Shown here in pieces: positions 17,211-27,800 of a stretch of DNA of 64,000 bases. The DNA comes from Thermogutta terrifontis. GTDB taxonomy: Bacteria; Planctomycetota; Planctomycetia; Pirellulales; Thermoguttaceae. Numbering within the stretch: the first letter of the stretch is position 1; each line of letters opens with the position of its first letter. The notes under the pieces are model-generated. The model was not told the origin of the DNA. It ran no database searches and was given only the letters and a program-made list of their open reading frames with translations. The stretch lies in assembly GCF_002277955.1 (NCBI RefSeq), contig NZ_CP018477.1, forward strand, positions 434,001 through 498,000. Direction: 5' to 3'. A program made the translations under genes and the position numbers.

Positions 17211-18485
17211 TCACCCGCCGCGTGAACCCGCGGCCATGGCGCTTTTGTGTAATGCAAATGAAGAGTGTGGGCAAATCTCAGGTGACTCGCATTGCGGTCG
17301 AGCGAGCTGCCGAACAAGCCAGTCGGCCGCGCGATCGACGGCCCCCTCCCAGCCAAGGGATCTTTTCAGTTCCCGCAGCACGGCGACAACTCTTTCTCTT
17401 TCTTCGGCGTCGGTCAGCCAGATGGCAAGCCGCCGGCAGATTTCCGCTGTTACATCACGCGCGGTAAGGAATTCGGGAAAAAGGGCGTCGGTGGGGGGTG
17501 GCGTGGTGGCATCCTCGGGGGCAATCTCGGCAGCCTGAGCACCTCCATGATAGAGAAGATTGACCAGCGTGATGTATTTCACGCGACGAACGAATCTCTC
17601 GATGCGAGCAGCCAGGGGACTGATCCGGTAGAGAATGACGGAGGGCTTTTCGTGATAGAGAAGCTCCAGGGAAACCGACCCGGAGACGGCCAGGCAGCAC
17701 GTGGCCGAGTGAATTAATTCCGGCGTTTTTCCGGCCAGCACGAGCGCGGGAGCATCGAGCTGGTGGGCCCAGCCTTTCATGAGCTCGGCCTGGTGCGGTC
17801 GAAATGCTGCGACGGCCACCCGGAGGTTGGGAATTTGTTGCCGCAGACGGGCGGCCACTTTCAGCATGGATCGTCCGTTGGCGTGGACCTCCTGATCGCG
17901 GGAACCCGGCAGGATGGTGAGTAAAGGACGGGGATCAGCCGTTAGTTGTGTCACCAGCCCGGGATCGCGCACGGCAGTGGCGCACTCGTCGAAAAACGGA
18001 TGTCCCACATAGGTTGCGGAGCAGCCGCGGGCAGCAAGCCAGTGTTGCTCAAAAGGCAACCAGCAGAGGGCATGGTCAACCCAGCGACGCATCTTCCGCA
18101 CCCGCCAGCGCGCCCAGGCCCAAATTTGCGGCGGCCCGTAGAAAAAGACGGGAATCCCCCGGCTTTTGGCGGCCCTAGCCAAATGCCAGTTGAATCCAGG
18201 ATAGTCGATAAGCACGACCGCGTCCGGCCGATGGTGCTCCATTTCTGCAATGGCCTGGCGATAGAAGCGGTAAAAATGATGGAGCTGAACTATCGGGCGC
18301 AGGAATCCCATCACGGCATGGGAGGTCAGATCAGCGAGAAGGTGGCACCCGGCCTGGGCCATCCGTGCTCCGCCGAAGCCCACGAGAGTAATTTCAGAAA
18401 GTCTAAGGCGGAGCGCTGTGATGAGGGCCGCGCCGTGCTGGTCGCCGCTTGGTTCCCCCGCTGAGAAAAAAATTCTGTGCGTCAT
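17211..18485 (-). CDS. lpxB: Lipid-A-disaccharide synthase
   Basis: LpxB condenses UDP-2,3-diacylglucosamine with lipid X to form the lipid A disaccharide on the cytoplasmic face of the inner membrane. The N-terminus carries the invariant FSAGEPSGDQHG (about 6-17), followed by GFGGARMAQAG, the VLIDYPGFN motif, FFYGPPQIWAW and a GT-B-type C-terminal half with ILPGSRDQEVH and AVSGSVSLELLYHEKP (variant of the usual SGT motif). At 424 residues it is slightly longer than E. coli LpxB (382) because of a C-terminal extension. It is last in a minus-strand series with the S1 protein and lipA. Its presence supports an LPS-bearing outer membrane. Confidence 0.93.
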   Translation of the reverse strand: MTHRIFFSAGEPSGDQHGAALITALRLRLSEITLVGFGGARMAQAGCHLLADLTSHAVMGFLRPIVQLHHFYRFYRQAIAEMEHHRPDAVVLIDYPGFNWHLARAAKSRGIPVFFYGPPQIWAWARWRVRKMRRWVDHALCWLPFEQHWLAARGCSATYVGHPFFDECATAVRDPGLVTQLTADPRPLLTILPGSRDQEVHANGRSMLKVAARLRQQIPNLRVAVAAFRPHQAELMKGWAHQLDAPALVLAGKTPELIHSATCCLAVSGSVSLELLYHEKPSVILYRISPLAARIERFVRRVKYITLVNLLYHGGAQAAEIAPEDATTPPPTDALFPEFLTARDVTAEICRRLAIWLTDAEERERVVAVLRELKRSLGWEGAVDRAADWLVRQLARPQCESPEICPHSSFALHKSAMAAGSRGG

Positions 18486-18608
18486 GGACGCCTCCTTGCC
18501 GCTTCATTTCCGATTTGGCCGCATTCTCACGCAGGGAGCAAATCCATGGTGCGTCAAATCGGGCGGGGCCTAAATTTTCCCGCACATCGCCGAATGGGTG
18601 CATCACCT

Positions 18609-19607
18609 TTAACACCGGGACCGGTCGGCCCCACCAACCTGAGGCGTCACGCCGGAAACGCTGGCTGAATTGCGGGGTGCCGGAACCGCCTTCTGGACAT
18701 GCGCGAACACCTCTCCCGCGTGATAACTGGACCGCACAAATGGACCGCTGTAAACCTCCTTGAAGCCGATGCGCCGTGCCATTTCCGCCAGGTGATCGAA
18801 TTCCTCGGGATGGTAATATCGGACCACGGGAAGATTCTGAGGGGTGGGCTGGAGATACTGGCCTACAGTGAGGATATCCACGCCCACCGCTACCAGATCG
18901 GCGAAAGTGTCGAGAAGTTCCTGGTAGGTCTCTCCCAGGCCCACCATCAAGCCCGACTTGGTACACAGGCCGGGGAATTCCCGCTTGAGACGCCGGAACA
19001 TTTCGAGCGTCCAGCGGTAATTGGCCTTGCGTCCGCGAACTGTGGCGTAAAGCCGGGGGACGGTCTCGGTGTTGTGATTGTAAACATCCGGCCTGGCCGC
19101 CGCGACGGTTGCTACAGACTCCCACCGCCCATGAAAGTCAGAGGGCAAAACTTCGATTGTCGCCTGGGTGACGGCACGCACGGCCTCGATCGTCCGCACA
19201 AAATGGGCGGCGCCACCATCCGGGAGATCATCCCGGGTGACGCAGGTGATGACGACATGTTTGAGTCCCAGAGTGGCAGCGGCCTGGGCGACGCGGTGGG
19301 GTTCCGTAGGATCGAGCGGTTGCGTTTTTCCTTTTTTCACCGCACAGAATCCGCACCGCCGCGTGCAGACTTCGCCCATGATCATGAACGTCGCGGTGCG
19401 CCGGGCGTAGCACTCCATCCGATTGGGGCATTTGGCATGCTCACACACCGTGACCAGGCCCAGCGTTTCCACCAGTCGGGCGGTGAAATGATTGCCGTTG
19501 CCCTTGGGAACGTGACGCTTCAGCCAGCGAGGCAAACCGCGACGGCTGAGGTTTGCCGCCTCCTCGCAAGATTCACTGGTCACAATAGGGAGCTGAATGG
19601 ATGTCAC
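18609..19607 (-). CDS. lipA: Lipoyl synthase
   Basis: A radical-SAM enzyme that inserts two sulfurs into protein-bound octanoyl groups. Both iron-sulfur sites are complete: the auxiliary cluster cysteines C55, C60 and C66 in the CEHAKCPNRMEC stretch, and the radical-SAM triplet C81, C85 and C88 in CTRRCGFC. The end contains RSSYHAGE (about 304-311), the conserved serine motif that ligates the auxiliary cluster. Length (332) is normal. It is 20 bases downstream of the S1-protein gene, so translation may be coupled, and 123 bases upstream of lpxB. Confidence 0.96.
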   Translation of the reverse strand: MTSIQLPIVTSESCEEAANLSRRGLPRWLKRHVPKGNGNHFTARLVETLGLVTVCEHAKCPNRMECYARRTATFMIMGEVCTRRCGFCAVKKGKTQPLDPTEPHRVAQAAATLGLKHVVITCVTRDDLPDGGAAHFVRTIEAVRAVTQATIEVLPSDFHGRWESVATVAAARPDVYNHNTETVPRLYATVRGRKANYRWTLEMFRRLKREFPGLCTKSGLMVGLGETYQELLDTFADLVAVGVDILTVGQYLQPTPQNLPVVRYYHPEEFDHLAEMARRIGFKEVYSGPFVRSSYHAGEVFAHVQKAVPAPRNSASVSGVTPQVGGADRSRC

Positions 19608-19626
19608 TGCGTGGATTGACTCCCGA

Positions 19627-21615
19627 TCATTTTTTCAGCAGGTCGAGCAGACTCTGGCCGGGGCTACTTCCCAGACCACCCTTGAGCGGCTTGGGCGGCT
19701 TCTGCTTCTTGGGTGGCGGTGGCGGAGCGGCAGGTTCGGCGGTCTGCGTACTGGTCTCGGCGCTTTCCGGTTGTGGCGTGGGCTCCGGCTCTTTCATTTT
19801 CATCGCCGCCCGGATGGACAGGCTGATCTTTTTCTCCTGCGGATCAAAAGCCAGCACCACAACATCCACCTCGTCCCCCTCTTTGACCACGTCCCTTACC
19901 CGGGACACACGCTTGGTGGAAAGCTCCGAAATGTGCACGAGTCCTTCCACCCCCGGTTCCAGCTCCACAAAAGCGCCGAAATCCATAATCCGCGTGACGC
20001 GGCCTTTCCAGAGCGATTGCGGGACGTATTTCTTGTCCGCGTCCTCCCAAGGGTTGTAGAGCAGATCGCGGTAGCCCAGGCTGATCCGCTGGTTTTCGCG
20101 ATCGACTTTGTCGATGCGGACCTTGATGGTCTGGCCTTCGCGGAGGACCTCACTGGGATGCTTGATCCGTCCCCAGGCGATCTGGCTGATGTGCAGCAAC
20201 CCATCCACGCCCCCGAGATCGACAAAAGCCCCAAACTCCGTAAGTCGCCGCACGACACCGTCGCGGATCTGGCCTGGCGTCAGTGAATCCCACAATAGTC
20301 GCTGGGCTTGTTCCCGCTCCCGTTCCAGCACAGCGCGACGGCTGAGCACCAGATTTTTGCGTTGCGGGTCCGCTTCCAGTACCACGCAGGTAAACGACTG
20401 GCCAACATATTCTTCCGGCTTTTCCACGCGGAAGATGTCAATCTGGCTGATGGGAATGAATCCGCGAATGCGATTGACCTCGCATTCCAGTCCGCCCTGA
20501 TTGACGCCCGTCACCCGCGCTTCCACGAGCATGCCCTCGCTCAGGTCGGCCCAGTCGGCAACATCGGCCGCGGCAGCCGGCAGGACGAGTTCATAGACCC
20601 CCTCTTCGGGCACGAAGCGAACGACGCGGACTTCCACGGACTGCCCAACTTGAGGCGGTTCGCGGAACAACTTGAGCGGCACAATCCCCTGTTCGCGGAG
20701 GCCCAACTCCACAAACACATTCTCGCCGCGCACGGCCAGCACTTTCCCCACGTGGCGGGACTCCGGCTCAAGCTGGCCCACCTTCACCTTGCTGGCGGTT
20801 TCGGTAATGAGCTGTTCCACCGCGACATCGCCGAGGGCTTCGGCAAATTCCTTTTCCAGATCAGGCGGCAATCCTGCCCGGCGGTTGAACAGGTCCTGGA
20901 CTGCCTCCCGCGTGAGAATCTGCGCCGAGTCCCGCACCTGCTGCCGGAGTTGGTCGATCTCACTGGCGAGGATTTTTTCGGGACGCTCTTCTTCCGCTTC
21001 ATCCTCGGGGAAATCCGGCAGGGCTGAAAAGACGCGTGCTGGTCTCTCCTCGGTTGCGGTGAGCTTTCCGCCCGGGGACTGATCAGATGGCGTGAACGTC
21101 CCGGTCTTGGCATTGCCAGATGCGGCAACGTCCGCCTCTCGAGACGGCACGCCAAGGCCTTGCAGCGGCTCCGAGATCGCCGCGGCATCGCGGACGACAT
21201 CGGCGTTAGCGACCGCATCGCCAGCCAGTACCTGTTCCTGGGCTGGTTGCGGGCTGCTTTCTGGTGAACTCTTCTCCCCGGCTGACGCACCTGCGGGTGG
21301 TCCCGTCAGACGGCCAGGGCGAGTGGTTTCTGGGAGGGACGGTCGCGGCCGTGCCGGGGTCACGGGCTTGCCAGGCCGCGGACGATAGGCAGCCGGGTCC
21401 CGTTGCGAGCCAATGAGAATCCGCGGACGATTCGAAGACGCCGTGTTTTCCCCCGACGATGCACCGCTAGTGGTGGCCTGATCGGTAGCAGCCGTTTCCG
21501 TCGAGCTTTCGGACGGGGGCTGATTCCCCTGGTCACCACCTGGCGCGTCGTGTTTCCGTGAATCACCCAAACCGTCACCAGAATGGGGGAGAGGGTCGTG
21601 CGGATCGTAACTCAT
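19627..21615 (-). CDS. S1 RNA-binding protein with four S1 domains and long disordered N-terminus
   Basis: The first 190 or so residues are Pro/Ser/Thr/Ala/Glu-rich and low-complexity. A helical segment follows (about 210-270) and then four S1 (OB-fold) domains at about 285-350, 362-440, 447-518 and 530-605. Domains 3 and 4 carry the canonical [17 protein letters not shown] and [18 protein letters not shown] cores, while domains 1 and 2 are divergent. The C-terminus is a Pro/Lys-rich tail. It most resembles ribosomal protein bS1, which delivers mRNA to the 30S subunit; planctomycete versions differ in domain number. A Tex- or RNase-associated S1 protein is less likely because no other domain is present. 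It is the first gene of a series with lipA and lpxB. Confidence 0.85.
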   Translation of the reverse strand: MSYDPHDPLPHSGDGLGDSRKHDAPGGDQGNQPPSESSTETAATDQATTSGASSGENTASSNRPRILIGSQRDPAAYRPRPGKPVTPARPRPSLPETTRPGRLTGPPAGASAGEKSSPESSPQPAQEQVLAGDAVANADVVRDAAAISEPLQGLGVPSREADVAASGNAKTGTFTPSDQSPGGKLTATEERPARVFSALPDFPEDEAEEERPEKILASEIDQLRQQVRDSAQILTREAVQDLFNRRAGLPPDLEKEFAEALGDVAVEQLITETASKVKVGQLEPESRHVGKVLAVRGENVFVELGLREQGIVPLKLFREPPQVGQSVEVRVVRFVPEEGVYELVLPAAAADVADWADLSEGMLVEARVTGVNQGGLECEVNRIRGFIPISQIDIFRVEKPEEYVGQSFTCVVLEADPQRKNLVLSRRAVLEREREQAQRLLWDSLTPGQIRDGVVRRLTEFGAFVDLGGVDGLLHISQIAWGRIKHPSEVLREGQTIKVRIDKVDRENQRISLGYRDLLYNPWEDADKKYVPQSLWKGRVTRIMDFGAFVELEPGVEGLVHISELSTKRVSRVRDVVKEGDEVDVVVLAFDPQEKKISLSIRAAMKMKEPEPTPQPESAETSTQTAEPAAPPPPPKKQKPPKPLKGGLGSSPGQSLLDLLKK

Positions 21616-22168
21616 GGAAATTGCTCGGAACTGCCAGCGTCAAACAACACGCGTCCTACGCCGACCAAAGGCCGGTTTGTAACCTATGCTCTTATTGTAC
21701 GGCTAAAAGAAAGCTCACTCCAGGTGTGATGTGGCGGAACGGCTTTCCCGACGCTGGAGCAGCCTGGATGCTGGGGCAGTCTCGCAAAAAACGCGGAGAC
21801 AAGGACGCCAAGTTGAGCGGACCAGGAAGAATAAACGAGGGTACGGTAGATCCCCCCTGAAGGGGTTGTTGCCATCTTGGTCGGCACGAGCGGCCCCAAA
21901 CTTGAAAAAATCTTTGCGTCAGATTGTCTTTCTACAACAAAACTTGCGCCAGAAGGCGTTAAATTTTGCCAGGTTGAGCGTTTGCATCCCGCGAATTACA
22001 GCCCAAAATTGAGTAGGGACGTGTCCCGGCCATCCTGTGCGCCGGAGCTGGTAGTCGTCCACGATGACGGTGTCCATTTCGTAGATGAGCATTAAGCAAG
22101 AGGGAATGAAGATCAGACTCCGAGGGGAGATCCCAGAGTCTTCCGATTTGTTCGCACGAGGTGAAAGA
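21616..22168. other. Divergent intergenic region, 553 bases
   Basis: This lies between the divergent starts of the S1 protein (minus) and the exported repeat protein (plus). It is lower in GC than its surroundings, with TA-rich stretches near 21690-21700 and 21920-21980. It must hold promoters for both genes, but I cannot pick hexamers with confidence. No hairpin repeats are present, unlike most gaps of this size in the window. Confidence 0.5.
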
Positions 22169-23647
22169 ATGAATGCCGCGATTTATCTGACACGGCGTTT
22201 GGTTCCCGTGATCACGGCGGTGGGCCTTGCCTGGGCGGGATTTTCCGTAGGTTTCGGTCAGGTCGTTACAAGCTCGGCAGTCATTTCGCCCTGCGAAGGA
22301 ACAAGCTACCGGCTCGTCTATCAGACCGTGTACGAGCCGGTCCAGGTCACTTCCTATCGCCTGGAATGCGAAACGCAGTATGAACAGCGTAAGGTGGTGA
22401 CCTATAAACCGGTTTGGGAGACGGAATACCGCGAGCGGCGTTACACGGTCAGTCGGCCGGTGGCGGAAACCAGCGTTCGCGAGGAACGGGTCACGGTCTA
22501 TAAGCCCGTATGGGAGACAGAGTATCGCGACGAGAGCTACAACGTCATCCGTTACGTGCAGGAGACGGCGGAGCGGGAAGAGCGGGTGAAGGTCCTCAAA
22601 CCCGTTTGGGAAACCCAGGAAAGGGAAGAATGTTACACCGTGATGCAACCGGTCCGCCAGATCGTGTATCGCACCCAGTACCGCACGGTCATGGAGCCGG
22701 TGGTCACCTACAGGACGCAGTACGTGGACCAGGGGCAATATGTGGACCAGCTCGTCCTGAAACCGGGGTTGTTCGCGAATCGGTTGACCTGGCAGGCCGG
22801 TCAGCCAGTGGTGGACCCCGTGACCGGCGCTGTCACCTGGCAGCCCGGCGGACTGTACTGGGTGCCCAACAATCGCGGTCGGTACGAATTCCGCAAGGTA
22901 TGGCAACCCAACATCGTGGCCCAGGTGGTCCCCGAGACGCAGTACGTGGCCAAGGTGGTGACGGAGCAGGTTCCGGTGGAAGTGGTGACTTATCAGCCTC
23001 AGGAAGTCCGGCGAAAGGTGCCCGTCCAGGTCTGCCGCATGGTTGAGGAAGAGCAGATCCGCAAGATTCCGATCACTGTGATGCGGCCGGTGGTGGAGCG
23101 GGTGGAAAAGAAAGTCCCCGTCCAGGTCTGTCGCATGGTGGCGGAGGAACAGGTTCGTCAGATCCCCGTCACCACGTACAAATGGGTGACGGAAGAACGT
23201 GTCGAACAGATACCGGTGCAGGTGTGTCGCATGGTCGCGGAAGAGCAAACGGTCACGGTTCCCCGCACGGTGCAGAAATATGTGCCGGTGACCTACACGT
23301 GCTACCGCCCGCGGACGGTCGTTTGCCGGGTGCCGGTGGATCCCTGCCTGGTCCCGGTGGATCTTTGCCCGGTGCCGAGCACAACAGTCGCGCCGAGCAC
23401 GACCGTTCCCTCTCAGCCGACACCGGCGCCGAGTACTTCCGGCCAATCCCCAAGCCCGGCCGACCAGCAGCCGACGCTCCCTCGTGAGACGCAGCGTGCG
23501 CCGGAAAAGCCCGTTCCTGGCCCCGCTCCGCTGGAAAACGGAGGGGCGGGTTCGGGCACGCCGTCACAGCCGGGAAGCGGTGCCCCGCCTGCTGCACCGC
23601 CTCAGCCGCCGGCTCCTACCCCCTCAGCTAGCGGCAGCACGACGTGA
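22169..23647 (+). CDS. Exported Tyr/Val repeat protein with proline-rich tail
   Basis: The start at ATG 22169 is chosen because GAGGTGA precedes it at good spacing and the protein then opens with a signal peptide (about residues 1-31, ending in FGQV). The mature protein has three repeat regions. About 45-190 has repeats of 15-25 residues such as VTYKPVWETEYRERRYTV, alternating Y/V/T with E/R, typical of beta strands. About 200-270 is a spacer with VDQGQYVDQ and QPGGLYWVP. About 270-400 has repeats with VPVQVCRMVEEE (at least four), each with one cysteine. The last 90 or so residues are Pro/Ser/Gly/Ala-rich and low-complexity. It is probably a secreted or cell-surface beta-repeat protein. I do not recognise a characterised family. 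Confidence 0.8.
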   Translation: MNAAIYLTRRLVPVITAVGLAWAGFSVGFGQVVTSSAVISPCEGTSYRLVYQTVYEPVQVTSYRLECETQYEQRKVVTYKPVWETEYRERRYTVSRPVAETSVREERVTVYKPVWETEYRDESYNVIRYVQETAEREERVKVLKPVWETQEREECYTVMQPVRQIVYRTQYRTVMEPVVTYRTQYVDQGQYVDQLVLKPGLFANRLTWQAGQPVVDPVTGAVTWQPGGLYWVPNNRGRYEFRKVWQPNIVAQVVPETQYVAKVVTEQVPVEVVTYQPQEVRRKVPVQVCRMVEEEQIRKIPITVMRPVVERVEKKVPVQVCRMVAEEQVRQIPVTTYKWVTEERVEQIPVQVCRMVAEEQTVTVPRTVQKYVPVTYTCYRPRTVVCRVPVDPCLVPVDLCPVPSTTVAPSTTVPSQPTPAPSTSGQSPSPADQQPTLPRETQRAPEKPVPGPAPLENGGAGSGTPSQPGSGAPPAAPPQPPAPTPSASGSTT

Positions 23648-23751
23648 CAGGTAGCCGATAACGCCACTTGCCCCCGGCTTATCATTCCTTTTCCTCGGCC
23701 GCTGGAAAGGGACACGGACCTGGGTGAAGCGGCACGGGAGTCGGACTCATT

Positions 23752-24062
23752 CCGGAGGGACGTACTTTGTCACGTCCGCTTTGTCGGAGGGACCTGCTTG
23801 TCAGGTCCGCCGTTTAAGATTCGAGCCTCCACCGCGTTTCACCGGGGACTGAAGTCCCTCGCCGAAAGCGGGGCTAAAGCCCCGCACTCCATATGTGGAG
23901 CCGGGGACGACAAGCGTGCCCCTCCGAAGGCTTTCTCAGAGCGAGCTGCGTCTCAGCTCCACATTCCAACCTTTGGCGACTGCACTTCACCGACCGGGCA
24001 CCGCGTGCTCGGCTCAGTTGCGAGTTAAACGGTAGGGGCAATTCATGAATGGCCCCTACCAC
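23752..24062. repeat. Palindromic repeat cluster 5
   Basis: This fills the 463-base gap between convergent genes. Two YTTGT-loop hairpins with stems GGACGTA/CACGTCC (worn) and GGACCTG/CAGGTCC come first (23752-23812). GGGACTGAAGTCCC and GGGGCTAAAGCCCC follow (23840-23890), then a reverse-orientation hairpin (about 23898-23926), and a near-perfect CAATTCATGAATGG palindrome (24031-24060) with one mismatch. The linkers match those in cluster 9. Confidence 0.88.
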
Positions 24063-24110
24063 ACTGTGACACACGTTGAAATTGCCGGACGAGCAGTCGT
24101 CCGTCCCTTT

Positions 24111-24779
24111 TCACGGCACCAGTTCCAATGTTGCCCAGAGGCTGGGGTCTTCATCGTAGGGCAGCGGCCTGCCAGCCGTAAACACGAATTCGCGATCACG
24201 GGCCAGATCGCACACCGCATAGTTGAACCCCAAACGGGGATATTCGCGCGGATCGTAGCCTGTCAGGGCATCTTTCAAAAAGAGCATGTCCACGCAATAG
24301 CCGTCCGTGTATTCCCGGACGAGAGACTTCAAGCTTCTCGGGGGCGGCGGACTCGGAGCCTCTTTTGCCCGAGGAATACCCACCCACGCCATCTTCGCCT
24401 CAAGGGCCTGGTTGCTCGCCACGTTGGCCAGCAACACAAAACGGTGGCAGTACCGTGTGGCACGGTGGACATCGTGGACCGCGCGGGTGTCGATCCACAC
24501 GTGGATCCACTGGGCGGCATGAACCATCCGCTTTGCCCGGGGACCTATCTGAAGGTCAAAAATGTGGAACCGCAATGCCAATCCGTCCTCATTCCAGCCC
24601 GCACGAACTTCCAACGGGGGAGTTGTCCCTTCCAGCCCTGCCAGGTTGGGCAAGCGATAGGATTCATCCAAATTCGCGCCATCCCGGTCCCACAGGGTCG
24701 CGCAATGACGGCAGGGCACCGCGAATTGAAACAGCGCCCGGGAAGGAATGGAAAGCAAAGCACGTTTATCACTGGCCAT
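24111..24779 (-). CDS. CBM9-like domain protein of unknown role (222 aa)
   Basis: A 222-residue protein without signal peptide. The pattern is beta-rich, with the features of family 9 carbohydrate-binding / DOMON-like domains: GWNEDGLALRFHIFD (about 60-75), HVWIDTRAVHDVHRATRYCHRF (about 90-112), then SLVREYTDGYCVDMLF and a late Y-D-P-R-E-YPRLGFNYAV strand. Planctomycete genomes carry many such modules. A single domain without signal peptide is unusual for carbohydrate binding, so the substrate and location are uncertain. Its downstream end faces the repeat cluster and its start is 111 bases from the UvrA stop codon. Confidence 0.65.
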   Translation of the reverse strand: MASDKRALLSIPSRALFQFAVPCRHCATLWDRDGANLDESYRLPNLAGLEGTTPPLEVRAGWNEDGLALRFHIFDLQIGPRAKRMVHAAQWIHVWIDTRAVHDVHRATRYCHRFVLLANVASNQALEAKMAWVGIPRAKEAPSPPPPRSLKSLVREYTDGYCVDMLFLKDALTGYDPREYPRLGFNYAVCDLARDREFVFTAGRPLPYDEDPSLWATLELVP

Positions 24780-24889
24780 GGTGATGGTTCCTCATCAGGT
24801 GATGGCCTCTTTCTTCTGGTGAATCCTCTCGGGTTGGCATGTGTCAATGGTGACACGATTCTTTCATCGGGAGCGACACGGCGACACCG

Positions 24890-27800
24890 TCATTCCATGA
24901 ATTCCGCGATGAAGGCATCGGCGGCTTCGCGGAAGAATTTGCCGAGCGCCGATGCATTGGTCAGTTTAGTTCCGGTGAAAAAGAATCGGATTCGATCCTC
25001 TCCGGGACGGGTGCCGTCGATTTTCACTTCGTACCAGAGAGTGCGCAACCTGCCGAGGGGAAACCGATTCTTGGAAGCGCGAATCACCAGCCACAGTCCC
25101 TCGGATTTTTTGGTGTATATGACCGCCCAAGTTTGCTGTGAGGGGCCAAGCCGGAGCATGATCATGCTCTTATGGTTAGGGTCAATCGCCACCTCGGGCA
25201 CGGCCTTTTTGATCCCACCAACAATCTGGCCAAGCAGTTCAGGTCGCCAACCTAACAGCCGCCCTGTGATACCCTTTTGGGCGAGATGCCAAATCAAATC
25301 GTACTTGATGGTGCGTGCGCTCTCGGTACTGCAGAGAGATTGGTAGTTCCGCATGGCAGGCGCCAGGAAGTCCCAAAAGTTGATTTCATCCAGCGACGCC
25401 AATTCGCTCACCCGAAGATCGATCTCGCACCAGACGCCGTGCTGCCTGGTTGCGAGAGAAGGCGGTGGGAGCGGCGGTTCTTCCTGCGGTGGTTCGTAGA
25501 GCTTCAGAAATGGCGAGGGAGCCTCCGGAACGGTTCGCCGGACAGGGCGAACACTGGGGGAACTGGTGAGTATTTTGGTGGCACCCCGGCCTGTTCGGAT
25601 CCGCAGGCGGAGCTGCAAATCGTCCCCCGTGTAAATATGCATGAACCACGGTCCCCGCAATCGTCGAGCGCGGACCTCGATGACATTCTGAGTGGAATAG
25701 TCGACCACCAGCGTCGACCGGTGGTTTTCCAGAAATTGTATGAGTCGTTCCAGGATGGCCCGATCCCATCGAATAGGCCTTCCATTCAATGCGGATGACC
25801 GAGTGAGATGCCAGGAACGGCCATCTATTTCCCATGGGCTCTTGACGTTGGTCAAGCCGGGTTCGGTTTCCGGTGAATGCAGGGGAAGCAGATGGTCCTT
25901 GTACGGATCATACGGCTTGCGTTCTTTGCGGGGACTGTTCTCCAGGACCGACGCCAGCACTTCTCCGGTGTAGGATCGCCACGGCGGCTGCGTCGTTGAC
26001 GCTCCTGATTTTCCATGGAGGGCTTCCTGTGTTGCCTGGCCCTTTTCGCGCTGCCACCAGCGAGCGTAGGCGACCACATCTTCCGGCGTGCCCGCCACCA
26101 CAACATATCCTCCTTGTTCACCCGCTTCGGGACCGAGATCGATGATCCAGTCGGCCGACTTGATGACGTCCAGATTGTGCTCGATGACCACCACTGTGTT
26201 CCCCAGATCAACCAGCCGCTGGAGGACATCGAGGAGGCGGGAGAGATCGTCAAAGTGCAGGCCGGTGGTAGGCTCGTCCAGGAGGTAGAGCGTTCGTCCG
26301 GTGTCCGGTCGCGCCAGTTCCGCCGCCAGTTTGACACGTTGGGCCTCACCCCCGGAGAGCGTGTTGGCCGGTTGACCCAGTTTGAGATACCCTAGCCCCA
26401 CGTCACAGAGCACCTGGAGAATGCGGCGGATCTCGGGGATGTTTTTGAACAGTTCGAGGGCATCCTCGCAGGGCATGTCAAGGACATCGGAGATTGACTT
26501 TCCGTGGTATGTCACGGCGAGGGTTTCCGCGTCGTACCGCCGACCATGGCAGGCGTCGCATTCCACCCAGACGTCCGGCAGGAAATGCATTTCGATTTTG
26601 ATCTGTCCGGCGCCTTCGCATTTCTCGCACCGGCCGCCGGGCACATTAAAGCTGAACCGCCGTCGGGTGAAACCGCGACGTTTAGCTTCCGGTAATTGGG
26701 CAAACAAATCGCGAATCTTGTCGAACACACCGGTATAAGTGGCGGGGGTGGACGTGGGGGTCTGACCGAGCGGCTGCTGATCGACACGGATGACCTTGTT
26801 GATCAGTTCCACGCCCTGAAGGCGATCAAATTCTCCAGGGATGGTGTTGGCACGGTGGAGATGCCGCGCAAGAGCGGAATAGAGGACGTCTTCCACCAGC
26901 GAGCTTTTACCGCTGCCACTTACACCGGTAATAACGGTGAAGGTCCCCAGGGGAATGGCCACGCTGATGTTCTTGAGATTGTTGTGGCGTGCTCCGTGGA
27001 CCTCCAACCAGCCGCCGCCCGGTGTGCGAAACGCTCGCCACACGGACTGGCCGGGCACGGATTCCTGAACGAGTGAGCCGGGTTCGCCCGGCCACCAGGA
27101 CGGCATTCGCCGGTTGCTGGGCGTAAAAATCGCCTTTTTGCCAGAGAGGTACGGGCCGGTGACGGACGCGCGGCTGCGAGCAACCCGCGTCGGTCGCCCC
27201 TGAGCGACGATCTCGCCCCCTTTGTCGCCCGCCTCGGGACCAAAATCCAGCAGGTGATCCGCCGCCTGGATGACCTCCCGGTCGTGTTCCACAACCAGGA
27301 GCGTATTTCCCAGATCACGCAATTTGCGCAAAGCAGCGAGCAGGCGATGGTTGTCCCGAGGATGGAGACCAATGGTCGGCTCATCCAGCACATAGAGGAC
27401 GCCGCACAGACCGCTTCCCACCTGCGCGGCAAGACGGATACGCTGCGATTCTCCGCCGGACAACGTGGGGGCCGACCGGGCAAGGGTCAGATAATCGAGC
27501 CCCACGTCCACCAGAAACTGCACGCGGCTGGCGATTTCCCGCACGATGTCCCCGGCGATTTCCTGTTCCCGGGGCGTGAGCTGCCACGAGCGGACCTCCT
27601 CAAGGAGCCGTCCCAGTGGCAACCGACACCACTCGTCGATGGTACGGTTCCGGAAGCGGACGGCCGCCGCGTCGTCCCGCAGCCGACTGCCACCACAAAG
27701 AGTACACTCGGTCTCGGCCACAATGTCCTGAAACGCCGCGCGCAACCGGGGTGAGGTTGCGGTCACTGTTTCCAGCGTGGGATACAGTCCCTTGTATTGG

